DNA of 64,000 bases from assembly GCF_015206895.1 (NCBI RefSeq), contig NZ_JADEXU010000031.1, forward strand, positions 1-64,000. Reading direction: 5' to 3'. This document shows, in pieces, positions 1 through 9,222 of this stretch. The stretch comes from Nostoc sp. LEGE 12450 (lineage in GTDB: Bacteria > Cyanobacteriota > Cyanobacteriia > Cyanobacteriales > Nostocaceae). Position 1 is the first letter of the stretch. The number at the start of each line of letters is the position of its first letter. Position numbers and translations under genes: made by a program. A model generated the notes under the pieces. The model ran no database searches. It had not been told where the DNA came from and saw nothing but the letters and a program-made list of their open reading frames with translations.

Positions 1-120
1 TGTAATCAATGGCGTTCAAGCTAGAGGGGAAAAAAGCAATTACAGTACACGACGTGTAAAATTTAATTCTAAAAACTCTGGTTAAAATTCTGTTACATAG
101 CGGAAAATTTTAGCACCCAC

Positions 121-621
121 TTACTTACACAGAGTTAGTTGTCCTTGAGGCATTTCATGAGGAAAGAAAATATCAGCATCATCTTGTCTTAATGCTCGTC
201 TAGCAATCAGGTTAATATCTTTTGGTGGACGAGGATAACCGTAGCCAAAATTAATCATTCCTGGCTGCATTTGTGCTTGCACCAGTGGAGTATACATCTC
301 ATAAAAAGAACACTTTCCTGGTTTTGTAATTATGACATTTTGGGCTGGAGCGAATTTAGATTCTAGGTTGGTGCTTTTAAGAGGAATGCTACTGACAAAA
401 TATCCTGAACCTTGACGAGCAGAAACAATCCCATCTGCTTCTAAAACGTTATATGCTTCAATAATCGTGAGTTTGTTAACCTGTAAACTCTCTGCCAGAG
501 AGCGAATAGAAGGGAGGCGATCGCCACTTTTGAGTGCGCCAGATTTAATCAGATGACTGATGCGATCGCGGATCTGTAAATAAATCGGTTTGTGTGACTG
601 TCTTTCTAACAAAATTTTCAT
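121..621 (-). pseudogene. Truncated MocR/PdxR-type GntR-family regulator
   Basis: The 166 residues from the internal ATG at 621 form a GntR winged helix (PIYLQIRDRI, GDRLPSIRSLAESL, VNKLTIIEAYNVLEADG, RQGSGYFV) and a linker. They then enter the start of an aminotransferase-like domain (INFGYGYPRPP) and stop abruptly after GQLTLCK. MocR/PdxR proteins are normally about 450-500 residues with a complete PLP-binding aminotransferase fold, so roughly two thirds is missing. I found no continuation of the fold in any frame of positions 1-120. The longer reading from 684 adds 21 residues unlike the family and is not preferred. It is divergent from the small gene at 838, with AACTGTAC repeats between them. 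A DNA-binding fragment might still bind DNA, but the effector domain is gone. Confidence 0.75.
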
Positions 622-690
622 TTTGGCGCACTCGTCAATGACTAAATAATCATCAATACTGGCAATATAAACTATTTCTACCAACTTTAC

Positions 691-770
691 CTAGTACAGT
701 TGAGACTTTTTTTACTATACCAGTTGTAATGCGGCTTAACTGTACTAGATCAAATTGTCCAAAACTGTAC
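691..770. promoter_or_regulatory. Probable MocR operator, AACTGTAC repeats
   Basis: The spacer between the regulator remnant and the gene at 838 carries CTAGTACAGTT at 691-701, its exact inverse AACTGTACTAG at 738-748, and a third AACTGTAC at 763-770. The two direct copies start 25 bp apart. MocR-family regulators typically bind direct repeats next to their own divergent promoter. Assigning the site to this regulator is inference from position. Confidence 0.5.
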
Positions 771-837
771 CTTCTCAGTTGAAAAGTATTACGTGAAAGT
801 AAGAGTAACAGTTCACTGTTTATCAGGTGCTTTCATT

Positions 838-1053
838 ATGAATAAATTTAATTTTTTGTTAAATTTACAAAAATATTGGCAACATTTTGTCATCTGGATG
901 GCTAGTGGTTCTGACCTCCAAGTGTGGCACGAATCAGACTGGCGTGGTAACATTTCCTCTTGGCACGCCTACGATCCGATGACAGGACGCTCTGCCTGTT
1001 TTGGTTCTGAAGAAGAAATGCGAATTTGGATTGATAAGTGTTATTACAGATAA
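838..1053 (+). CDS. Small conserved cyanobacterial protein
   Basis: A 71-residue protein from the ATG at 838. A GTG at 793 would add 15 residues that look unlike the rest. It has a basic, aromatic N-terminus (NKFNFLLNLQKYWQHF) and a second half rich in W, H and acidic residues (LQVWHESDWRGN, WHAYDPMTGRSACFGSEEEM). From memory, similar short proteins recur in Nostocales, but no function is known to me. It is divergent from the truncated regulator and may be controlled by the AACTGTAC repeats upstream. Confidence 0.6.
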   Translation: MNKFNFLLNLQKYWQHFVIWMASGSDLQVWHESDWRGNISSWHAYDPMTGRSACFGSEEEMRIWIDKCYYR

Positions 1054-1396
1054 AATATCTTGCCCATTAATATCACGAATAGACACTTTGTAACAATCAT
1101 TAGCTGAAATTGTGGGAGTAAAAAAGCCGCTATAGCAATCTTAAATCATTTGTGAAATTCTCTGTTTCTTTTCTTGGCGATCTTGGCGACTTGGCGGTTC
1201 GATAGTTTTCACAGCTCAAATAGGATTGCTATAGTACAGTAAAGCGTAAATAAGCCACCCTTTAGAAATATCAACAACCCTGATATAAGAGTAATTTCAG
1301 ACTTATGGAGAAGTTCTGTAACGAACCACAGAGGCGCAGAGAACACAGAGAAATGAGAGGTTGAGAGATATTTTACCTAAACCCTATAATTACGAA
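1054..1396. repeat. Spacer with interspersed repeats
   Basis: No gene is seen. The spacer holds a copy of the ACGAACCACAGAG...CGCAGAG repeat at 1321-1350, also found near 35975-36004 and 63376-63408. It also has a CTTGGCGATCTTGGCGACTTGG stretch near 1173-1194 and two TATAGCAATC/GGATTGCTATAG segments (about 1131 and 1224) that are inverse to each other. Confidence 0.5.
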
Positions 1397-2953
1397 TTAC
1401 GCAAATCCTCCTCCTCCAGGAGTTTCTATCACAAAAACATCTCCAGGTTTCATCTCTACTGTTGCTGTGCTGTCTAAATTCTCTTCAATTCCATTCTGAC
1501 GTTGTATCCAGTTTCGTCCAACAATTCCGGCTTGCCCACCATTTAATCCAAAGGGAGGAATAACTCGATGTCCAGAAAGAATATTAGCTGTCATAGGTTC
1601 TAAAAAACGGATGCGGCGGACAACTCCATTACCACCTGAATATTTTCCTTTACCACCGCTATCAGGACGAAGGCTAAAGCTTTCTAAAAGTACAGGATAG
1701 CGGGTTTCTAAAACTTCTGGATCAGTCAAACGGGAGTTAGTCATGTGAGAATGAACACCATCAGTTCCATCAAAATCAATTCCTGCTCCAGAGCCGCCGC
1801 AGATAGTTTCATAATATTGATATTGCTCATTACCAAAAGTAAAATTATTCATCGTTCCTTGAGAAGCAGCCATGACACCTAAAGCGCCATATAAAGCATC
1901 AACAATTGTTTGAGAAGTTTCAACATTACCCGCGACTACTGCGGCTGGATAAATTGGATTGAGCATACAGCCGACTGGGATAATAATTTCTAGAGGGTTA
2001 AGACAGCCAGCATTAAGTGGAATATTATCATCAACCAAAGTCCGAAAGACATACAATACTGCCGCTTGAGTTACAGCTTTGGGAGCATTAAAATTACTAT
2101 TTAGTTGTAGAGAAGTCCCAGTAAAATCGATGGTAGCACTACGGTTTTTTGAGTGAATCGTTACTTTAACTTGAATTTGTGCCCCATTATCCATTTTATA
2201 AGTAAATGAGCCATCCTTGAGAAGATTGATAGCCTTCCTGACTGACTCCTCAGCATTAGCTTGCACAAACTTCATATAAGCTTGGACAGTTTCAATTCCA
2301 TATTGTGAAACCATTTTATAAAGCTCTTGTCCTCCCCGTTTATTTGCAGCAATTTGTGCCTTAAAATCAGCAATATTTTGGTCAGGGCTACGAGCAGGAT
2401 AAATATGATTTGCAAGATGCTGTCTTACTGCGGTTTCTCGGAAATTGCCATCTTCAACCAAGAGAAAATTATCAAAAAGAATTCCTTCTTCTTCTACTGT
2501 GATACTGTGAGGAGGCATTGAACCGGGGGTAATTCCACCGATATCTGCTTGATGTCCACGAGAAGCAACAAAAAATAGGGGAGTGGGGAATGAAGTATTT
2601 TCACAATTCTCTAGAAAAACAGGAGTAATTGCAGTGACATCAGGAAGGTGGGTTCCACCGTTATAAGGGTTATTAGATAGATACACATTTCCTGGTTTTA
2701 GGGTGTCACCTTTATCGTTAACTAAACTGCGAACACTTTCACTCATAGAACCTAAATGTACGGGGATATGAGGGGCATTTGCCACTAATAATCCCGATGA
2801 GTCAAAAATAGCGCAGGAAAAATCCAGCCTTTCTTTGATATTCACAGATGTTGCTGTGTTTTGTAAAACAATCCCCATTTGTTCGGCGATAAATTGATAG
2901 AGATTTTTGAATATTTCTAAACGAATGGGATCTGGTTGAGATACTGTATACAT
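1397..2953 (-). CDS. hyuB: Hydantoinase B / 5-oxoprolinase beta-type subunit
   Basis: The 518-residue protein matches the HyuB family in length and motifs. It has an N-terminal DPIRLEIFKNL segment, HIPVHLGSM, the glycine-rich NNPYNGGTHLPD, and RGHQADIGG. The C-terminal part carries SGGNGVVRRI and ends in a GGGGFG-like ETPGGGGFA tail. HyuA and HyuB together hydrolyse cyclic amides such as 5-oxoproline or N-methylhydantoin with ATP. It begins 8 nt after the upstream hyuA stop, so the two are almost certainly co-transcribed. The actual substrate cannot be read from sequence; 5-oxoproline salvage is a reasonable guess. Confidence 0.9.
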   Translation of the reverse strand: MYTVSQPDPIRLEIFKNLYQFIAEQMGIVLQNTATSVNIKERLDFSCAIFDSSGLLVANAPHIPVHLGSMSESVRSLVNDKGDTLKPGNVYLSNNPYNGGTHLPDVTAITPVFLENCENTSFPTPLFFVASRGHQADIGGITPGSMPPHSITVEEEGILFDNFLLVEDGNFRETAVRQHLANHIYPARSPDQNIADFKAQIAANKRGGQELYKMVSQYGIETVQAYMKFVQANAEESVRKAINLLKDGSFTYKMDNGAQIQVKVTIHSKNRSATIDFTGTSLQLNSNFNAPKAVTQAAVLYVFRTLVDDNIPLNAGCLNPLEIIIPVGCMLNPIYPAAVVAGNVETSQTIVDALYGALGVMAASQGTMNNFTFGNEQYQYYETICGGSGAGIDFDGTDGVHSHMTNSRLTDPEVLETRYPVLLESFSLRPDSGGKGKYSGGNGVVRRIRFLEPMTANILSGHRVIPPFGLNGGQAGIVGRNWIQRQNGIEENLDSTATVEMKPGDVFVIETPGGGGFA

Positions 2954-2961
2954 TTTTATTC

Positions 2962-5058
2962 TTATTTGTCTATAAATTGTAAAATTAAATGATTATATTC
3001 AGTTAATTTTGCTTGCCAGTTAGATTCAACTACAATTGTGCTAATTTTTTCAACAACGATCGCAGGCCCATTAATACTATCTTCTGGTTGTAAATCTTCC
3101 CGTCGGTAAACAGGTGTATCATGCCATCTATCAGCAGTAAACATCTTTACTATCTCAACGGCTTCGGGGGCTTCAAATAGAGAACGTGTACGAGTAATTA
3201 AGGGTTCTTCAGGAGTCTCCATTTTCTGAATTACTTCTACCGAGGCTGATTCAACAATTAAAGTTTTATCTGATTGAATGAAACCATAGCGGGATTTATG
3301 TTCATTCTCAAATTCTTGCCGCATCAATACCACATCATCGGCAAAGTTAACGGTCAATGTAGAGTTAGTTCCTTCATATTTTAAGTTGACTTTTTTTACT
3401 ATTTCTGTTTGAGTATTATCTTCATTTATTTCGCTTCTAGCTTGAGTTTCTAAATATTCCATTAACTGGTGTAGTTTAGGAATTAATGCTTGGGTTAAAG
3501 GCTGTTCTACTCCTCCTTCTCTAATCGCCCGGACATCAGCTAATCCCATTCCATAGGCGGAGAGAACACCAGCATAAGGGTGAAGAAATATCTTTTTCAT
3601 GCCCAAGGTATCGGCAATTAAACAAGCAACTTGCCCGCCTGCGCCGCCAAAACAACAAAGCACATATTGGGTAACATCATAACCTCGTTGTAGACTGATT
3701 TTTTTAATTGCGTTTGCCATATTTTCTACTGCGATCGCAATAAATCCAGCCGCTACTTGTTCAGGAGTACAATTATTTAATGTAGCGCTTTGAATATCTT
3801 GGGCTAATTGGGTAAATTGCTGAATGACAGTATCTTTATCTAAAGGTAAATTCCCATCAATTCCAAAAACCGAGGGAAAATATTGCGGATGGATTTTGCC
3901 TAACATCACATTGGCATCAGTAACTGCTAATGGTCCCCCGCGTCGGTAACAAGCAGGCCCAGGATTAGAACCAGCAGATTTAGGGCCAACACGATAACTA
4001 GAACCATCAAAAAAGAGAATTGAACCGCCCCCAGCCGCAATGGTATTAATTGCTAATACGGGAACTCGCATCCGCGCCCCAGCAATTTCTGAATCTAGTT
4101 GTCGTTCATACTCTCCTTTAAAGTGGGCGACATCTGTACTTGTCCCTCCCATATCAAAGGTAATAACTAACTCAAAACCTGCTCTTTTACTAGTTTGTAC
4201 TGCACCGACAATACCGCCAGCCGGTCCACTCAAAATACTATCTTTGCCTTGAAATTGTTCGGCTGCAACTAAACCGCCGTCAGATTTCATGAACATTAAT
4301 TTGACTCCAGGTAACTGACTTGCTACTTGGTTGACATAGCGGCGTAGAATTGGAGTTAAATAAGCATCGACTACTGTTGTATCTCCTCGGCTGACTAATT
4401 TCATTAACGGACTAACTTGATGAGATACAGATATTTGTGTAAAGCCAATCTCTTGCGCGATTTTGGCTATTTGTTGTTCGTGTTTGGGATAGCGATCGCT
4501 GTGCATAAAAACAATCGCACAACTCCGAACCCCTGTGTTGTAAACTACTTCTAAGTCATTTTTTGTTTGTTCGATATTTATCGGTATTAATTCATTGCCA
4601 TGAGCATCATAACGTTCATCAATCTCAATTACCTGCTCATATAGCATGGTTGGTAAAACGATATGACGAGCAAAGATGTTAGGACGGTTTTGGTAGCCAA
4701 TTCGCAGCGCATCTTTAAATCCTTTGGTGATGAGAAGAACGACGCGATCGCCTTTCCTCTCTAACAGTGCATTTGTTGCTACTGTTGTCCCCATTTTTAC
4801 CACTTCTATCGCTTCGGTAGGAATGGGTTCGTTGCTAGCAATATCCATGATATCTCGAATACCTTGGATGGCTGCATCTTCATATTGTTCAGGATTTTCT
4901 GAAAGTAGTTTGTAGACTATAATCCATTGCTGATTGGGCAGAGTCACAGTTAAAAAGCGTTCGGGATGTTTTGAAACTCCATCGATAATTGCTTGATTAT
5001 TAGTAACAGCAACAATATCTGTGAATGTACCACCACGGTCAGCAAAAACCTTCAACAT
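2962..5058 (-). CDS. hyuA: Hydantoinase A / 5-oxoprolinase ATP-binding subunit
   Basis: The 698-residue protein starts at the ATG at 5058 (MLKVFADRGGTFTDI). A start further upstream would put 15 extra residues before the family's N-terminal phosphate-binding motif. That motif (D7-R-GGTFTD) and the second one (TFDMGGTSTDV, D302) define the actin-like ATPase fold of HyuA. GGAGGQVACLIADTLG and the PYAGVLSAYGMG motif follow in the C-terminal half. It would phosphorylate the amide oxygen of a cyclic amide with ATP before ring opening. HyuB follows after 8 nt. The Roco gene ends 59 nt upstream on the same strand, so read-through is possible. Confidence 0.9.
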   Translation of the reverse strand: MLKVFADRGGTFTDIVAVTNNQAIIDGVSKHPERFLTVTLPNQQWIIVYKLLSENPEQYEDAAIQGIRDIMDIASNEPIPTEAIEVVKMGTTVATNALLERKGDRVVLLITKGFKDALRIGYQNRPNIFARHIVLPTMLYEQVIEIDERYDAHGNELIPINIEQTKNDLEVVYNTGVRSCAIVFMHSDRYPKHEQQIAKIAQEIGFTQISVSHQVSPLMKLVSRGDTTVVDAYLTPILRRYVNQVASQLPGVKLMFMKSDGGLVAAEQFQGKDSILSGPAGGIVGAVQTSKRAGFELVITFDMGGTSTDVAHFKGEYERQLDSEIAGARMRVPVLAINTIAAGGGSILFFDGSSYRVGPKSAGSNPGPACYRRGGPLAVTDANVMLGKIHPQYFPSVFGIDGNLPLDKDTVIQQFTQLAQDIQSATLNNCTPEQVAAGFIAIAVENMANAIKKISLQRGYDVTQYVLCCFGGAGGQVACLIADTLGMKKIFLHPYAGVLSAYGMGLADVRAIREGGVEQPLTQALIPKLHQLMEYLETQARSEINEDNTQTEIVKKVNLKYEGTNSTLTVNFADDVVLMRQEFENEHKSRYGFIQSDKTLIVESASVEVIQKMETPEEPLITRTRSLFEAPEAVEIVKMFTADRWHDTPVYRREDLQPEDSINGPAIVVEKISTIVVESNWQAKLTEYNHLILQFIDK

Positions 5059-5117
5059 TACTCTGTTTCCTGTATAATCATAAAAAATTACGAAATAGCT
5101 CAAATACCCGTTGTCAA

Positions 5118-8100
5118 TTAATATTCATCTACAAATTGAGGATGAACCCAGAGAAATTCACGGCGTTTGTTCTGTACCCGCACTAAACCACCAAAACTAG
5201 GATCTTTTTCTTTCAATAAGGCGTGTAATTCTCGCAAAATCGAGCCTTGAGCGCGGATTGCATCGCCTTCCAAGAAGGAAGCATCGCTCTTGGACTTTCC
5301 AGCCAAAGCCATATCACTTCCCTTCAAAGTAGACTCGATGCTTTTTTGTCCCAAATCGAGTTGTTCTTCAATGGCTTTGTAGGTGGTATCATCCAGTATA
5401 AATTTGGTTGTCGAAGCTGCTACAGGTAAGACTAGGCTCAGGGTTCCGGTCAAAATTCTGAGATAGGGGACTGCCTTGGTGAACCACTCACGCGGCAAGT
5501 CTAATTCATAAACTCCCTTTTTCTTGTCGTTGGGATTTAAAGCTGGAAGTGGTTGACGTGCGTGTTCGCACCAGAGGGTAAGTTGAAACTTGGCACTAAT
5601 CCATTTGGGGCGATCGAAAAATCCAGGTTCAATGGGCTTAAAGCTGAACAGGCGCGGTCCATCTTTCGCTTCATCGGTGAGCATCTGCATTAGTTCTGCA
5701 AACCGCTCGTCCGCTTGGCTCAAGATACGCTGATCGTTCTTATCCAACACCTGAAAGCCTGTTTGCAGTTGTGCGCCAAGGGTATATAGTTTGTCCTTCA
5801 TCTCTCCAAACTCTTCAACAAGCATTTTCTCAATAGGTGTTTGCTGTGAGGTTGGTGCATTTCGCATTAACTCATCAATGTCTAGCCATTGGTTACAACC
5901 AGAAATCATACAGGGAAATTTCGGCATACCCTGACGTTTACTGTCAATCAGTTTTTGTACTTCAAACAGTCCGTGTCCAGGTGTATTCATACCGCAAGGT
6001 GTAATACAAGGTACCATCTCGTTACATTGCAAACCTTTCCATGAATAAGGATTCTTGGGATTAAATAGCCATTTAATCTCTTCCGTGAGATAAGACAGGA
6101 ACCGTTCTGGATAAGCTGCTCGCACTGTGATTTTTACATCAGTACCAACATACTCCAGCAATGCCCGACCGTTGTAGTCATTGTCAAGCATTAAGCCCCG
6201 TTGCCAGTGGATGCTGTCTTCGTAATTCGTCCGCCCCAGTGAGTATTTGTGCAACCGGACAATCAATTGATAAAATAACCCTTCTGCTACTGCAAACTGT
6301 CCGCGACTATCCACAATGCGGCAGATTTGTATCTGTTGCCTGTCTCCCGCTTCCGGTTTCTCTCCCCAATTGGGCAATGGCTCCGGGCGTGTGTCGGAAA
6401 CAAGTTGAGCAATCAAGGTGGTATTGCTAGTTTCTGACGGATCGAATACCACTTTGTAGGATAGATCAAAGCGTTCCATCAGCCGCAGAAAGATTGGATG
6501 CAATTTTGAGGGGTAGCCTTCTTCGCCTGCAAATGGCGGATGGCTCCATAACTGGCTGAGATGCTCAAACTCCACCAAACCGTTGCGTCTACGTGTCATT
6601 CTATCATCTAGCACGAAGCTGATCGCCTTTGCCAGCCAGTCGGGTTTGAGGATGACGATATTGCGTAGTGTTGAGTCGTTATGATAATGGATGAAATGCC
6701 CTAGTGTATGGGAGATGCGAAGGAACAGCTCTGCTTGCTCCTCATCGATTCCCTCTTTAGCGCAGATGGCAATGACATCATTGTAGGGGAGATAGGCTTT
6801 GTCACTTGTCTGTAAGGTTTCCCGCACCCGTTGCCACTTTGCGGGAACGGAACGCCCCATTTCGGGAAGAGATGCAGCGACACGAGCAATAGCTTCTTTT
6901 AATTCTGCAAGCCCGGTGCAATGTGTCGTATCTTGGTTGGGTTTGCTGTCTATATGGAAGAAATCAATTACCGTATCTTTGCCGAATTGATCGAGAATTT
7001 CTTGTCTATTAATGTCTGGTTGTCGCTGTCCGGGACCACCGTGGGTTGCAACTACTAACACCTTTACATCCGGTTCTCGATTTTTGATCAGCGTAATCCA
7101 CTCTTGGACAAAGCCCTGCTGGGGGCCTTCCCGTGGTTTCCAGATCACCAGATACACGGCTGGCGCACTGAAAAACAACTGGTGCGTCGGTCGATAAACC
7201 CGTTGACCGCCAAAATCCCAACCATTCAACGTGATTTCTATGCCACTGTCAGGATCAGTGACGATTACAGGCTTAATCTCAATTCCGTGAGTCGTGGGGC
7301 GATCGTCCACCCATTCATCACCCCGCAATGACCCCAACAGACAACTTTTGCCCACTTCGCCCTCGCCAATCAGGATCAGCTTGGCTTCGTTCAGCATCAC
7401 CTGTGCTTCTGTCTTTGCCCAAAGATACGCCATAACAGCGTCGAGTCCCTGCTCGTATGCCGCAGCTAGTTCAGGGTTCAAGGGGTTTTCGTCAAGATTA
7501 AGTTCAACTAACTGAGCGAGTTGAGTAAAACTGTGAGGCAGTGATGTCAGATTATTCCCATGAGTCACGTCTTTATAAAATGTATTAGAGGAAATTTGTT
7601 TTCCTCCTAAGCAAAGTTTTTTTAACTGTGTTAAATTACCGAATTCATTAGGAAGCTGCTCAATTTTATTGTCGACCACATAAAGTTCTCTCAATTTTTG
7701 CAAGCTTGTAATTACGTTCGGAAACGAGACAAATTCATTTCCAGAAAGTGACAGTACAGTTAGTTTCGTTAAATTTTTGGTTGATTCTGGCAGTTGAGTC
7801 AGTTTGTTATACGATAGGTCAAGCTGTTGCAACTGGGTCAGGGATGTGATGGCCTCTGGCAGTTGGGTCAGTTGGTTATCAGAGAGGTCAAGATTTTGCA
7901 ACCCAGTCAGGGATGCGATCGCCTCTGGCAGTTGGGTCAATTGGTTGTATGAGAGGTCAAGATTTTGCAACCCAGTCAGGGATGCGATCGCCTCTGGCAG
8001 TTGGGTCAATTGATTGCCAAAGAGGTTAAGCGTTTGCAACTGAGTCAAGGATGCGATCCCCTCTAGCAATGCTGTCAACTGGTTTCCGGAAAGGTTAAGT

Positions 8101-8861
8101 GTTTGCAACTGGGTCAGGGATGCGATCGCCTTTGGCAGTGCCGTCAGTTTATTGTTGGAGAGGTCAAGCTGTTGCAACTGGGTCAGGGATGCGATCGCTT
8201 CTGGCAGTTCTGTCAATTGGTTGTTCTGGAGGAAAAGCACTTGCAAACCAATCAGGGATGCGATCGCTTCTGGCAGTTCGATCAGTTGGTTGTTGTCGAG
8301 GTCAAGCACTTGCAACCCAGTCAAGGATGCGATGGCTTCTGGCAGTTCTGTCAATTGGTTGTTCTGGAGGAAAAGCACTTGCAACCCAGTCAGGGATACG
8401 ATCGCTTCTGGCAGTTCGGTCAGTTGGTTGTTCTGGAGGTCAAGCCGTTGCAACCCAGTTAGGGATGCGATGGCTTCTGGCAGCTCTGTCAATTGGTTGT
8501 TGCGGAGGTAAAGCTCTTGCAACCCAGTCAGGGATGCGATCGCTTCTGGTAGTTCTGTCAATTGGTTGTCGGAGAGGGAAAGCTGTTGCAACCCAGTCAG
8601 GGATGCGATCGCCTCTGGCAGTTCTGTCAATTGGTTGTTGCGGAGGTTAAGCTGTTGCAACCCAGTCAGGGATGCGATCGCTTCTGGCAGTTCGGTCAGT
8701 TGGTTGTTGGAGAGGTAAAGCTCTTGCAACCCAGTCAGGGATGCGATCGCTTCTGGTATCTCAGTGAGTTCTATGTTGCTGAGATCGAGTTCTATTGCTC
8801 CCTCTTGCCGTGCCTTTTCAATGCGCTGCTCTGCTTCTTGATAAGCTTTATCTCTTGCCAT
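5118..8861 (-). CDS. Roco protein: LRR array, Roc GTPase and COR domain
   Basis: About 1247 residues from the ATG at 8861; a TTG two codons upstream is possible. After a charged helix come about 18 leucine-rich repeats, mostly 23 residues each (consensus TELPEAIASLTGLQ.L.L.NNQL), over roughly residues 35-470. The Roc GTPase follows, with P-loop GEGEVGKS near residue 500, G3 motif DFGGQ and a variant G4 (ATHGG). The COR region (about 660-880) contains RNIVILKPDWLAKAISFVLDD. A C-terminal extension has several Cys pairs (CNEMVPC, PCMISGC), a coiled stretch and a helical tail. Bacterial Roco proteins are dimeric GTP-regulated scaffolds; its partner is unknown. The near-identity of repeats suggests recent expansion. 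Confidence 0.93.
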   Translation of the reverse strand: MARDKAYQEAEQRIEKARQEGAIELDLSNIELTEIPEAIASLTGLQELYLSNNQLTELPEAIASLTGLQQLNLRNNQLTELPEAIASLTGLQQLSLSDNQLTELPEAIASLTGLQELYLRNNQLTELPEAIASLTGLQRLDLQNNQLTELPEAIVSLTGLQVLFLQNNQLTELPEAIASLTGLQVLDLDNNQLIELPEAIASLIGLQVLFLQNNQLTELPEAIASLTQLQQLDLSNNKLTALPKAIASLTQLQTLNLSGNQLTALLEGIASLTQLQTLNLFGNQLTQLPEAIASLTGLQNLDLSYNQLTQLPEAIASLTGLQNLDLSDNQLTQLPEAITSLTQLQQLDLSYNKLTQLPESTKNLTKLTVLSLSGNEFVSFPNVITSLQKLRELYVVDNKIEQLPNEFGNLTQLKKLCLGGKQISSNTFYKDVTHGNNLTSLPHSFTQLAQLVELNLDENPLNPELAAAYEQGLDAVMAYLWAKTEAQVMLNEAKLILIGEGEVGKSCLLGSLRGDEWVDDRPTTHGIEIKPVIVTDPDSGIEITLNGWDFGGQRVYRPTHQLFFSAPAVYLVIWKPREGPQQGFVQEWITLIKNREPDVKVLVVATHGGPGQRQPDINRQEILDQFGKDTVIDFFHIDSKPNQDTTHCTGLAELKEAIARVAASLPEMGRSVPAKWQRVRETLQTSDKAYLPYNDVIAICAKEGIDEEQAELFLRISHTLGHFIHYHNDSTLRNIVILKPDWLAKAISFVLDDRMTRRRNGLVEFEHLSQLWSHPPFAGEEGYPSKLHPIFLRLMERFDLSYKVVFDPSETSNTTLIAQLVSDTRPEPLPNWGEKPEAGDRQQIQICRIVDSRGQFAVAEGLFYQLIVRLHKYSLGRTNYEDSIHWQRGLMLDNDYNGRALLEYVGTDVKITVRAAYPERFLSYLTEEIKWLFNPKNPYSWKGLQCNEMVPCITPCGMNTPGHGLFEVQKLIDSKRQGMPKFPCMISGCNQWLDIDELMRNAPTSQQTPIEKMLVEEFGEMKDKLYTLGAQLQTGFQVLDKNDQRILSQADERFAELMQMLTDEAKDGPRLFSFKPIEPGFFDRPKWISAKFQLTLWCEHARQPLPALNPNDKKKGVYELDLPREWFTKAVPYLRILTGTLSLVLPVAASTTKFILDDTTYKAIEEQLDLGQKSIESTLKGSDMALAGKSKSDASFLEGDAIRAQGSILRELHALLKEKDPSFGGLVRVQNKRREFLWVHPQFVDEY
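7801..8770 (-). repeat. Tandem 69-bp repeats coding for LRRs
   Basis: About 14 units of 69 bp encode the 23-residue leucine-rich repeats of the Roco gene. Neighbouring units differ at only a few bases. Most carry GATGCGATCGC, an HIP1 palindrome, at the same place, coding for the EAIASL stretch. The farther units (below about 7800) are diverged, so the near-identical block looks like recent unequal duplication or gene conversion. Confidence 0.85.
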
Positions 8862-8958
8862 GAGCAAATCCTTTCTCTCACTACCAAAATCAGAGTAATA
8901 TCCAGACTCTTATTCTAATGTCAAAAGTAGATTCAGCTTGGTATAGAATTTAATTAAT

Positions 8959-9117
8959 TTATAGCAAATTCAATTTGGCCATACCCTGCATTGTTAATGC
9001 ATCGGCTTGCATTGTTAGTGCATCGGTCTGCATTGTTAATGCATCAGCCTGCATTGTTAGTGCATCGGCTTGCATTGTTAATGCATCGGACTGAATTGTT
9101 AATACGTCGGCTTGCAT
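8959..9117 (-). repeat. 21-bp tandem repeat, open as a 52-residue heptad peptide
   Basis: Seven or so copies of a 21-bp unit (TGCATTGTTAATGCATCGGCT on the + strand, with variation) lie between 8985 and 9125. On the minus strand they read as MQADALT heptads from an ATG at 9117 to a TAA at 8959, ending GMAKLNLL. Most differences between units are synonymous or A/T and Q/S exchanges, and the frame stays open. There is no Shine-Dalgarno sequence at this ATG, and the frame extends upstream without a better start. It is either a small coiled-coil protein, the tail of a decayed longer one, or a non-coding repeat. The opposite strand is open too. Confidence 0.45.
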
Positions 9118-9222
9118 TATTAATGCGTTATCTTGTATTAAAAACGCTACGCTTTTACGTAAAACTATACCTGTTTATTTTATTCTGCTTAAAAATTTAA
9201 CTACGTCAGATGATGTTGACAA

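Noticed and set aside
8099-8650. Long plus-strand ORFs antisense to the Roco gene
   Set aside because: They are mirror frames of the 69-bp LRR repeats, which stay open because the repeat unit length is a multiple of three.
8991-9200. A 69-codon plus-strand frame across the 21-bp repeat
   Set aside because: The repeat length keeps the frame open on both strands. The minus strand gives regular MQADALT heptads with a better amino-acid pattern, and the plus frame runs on into unrelated hydrophobic sequence.
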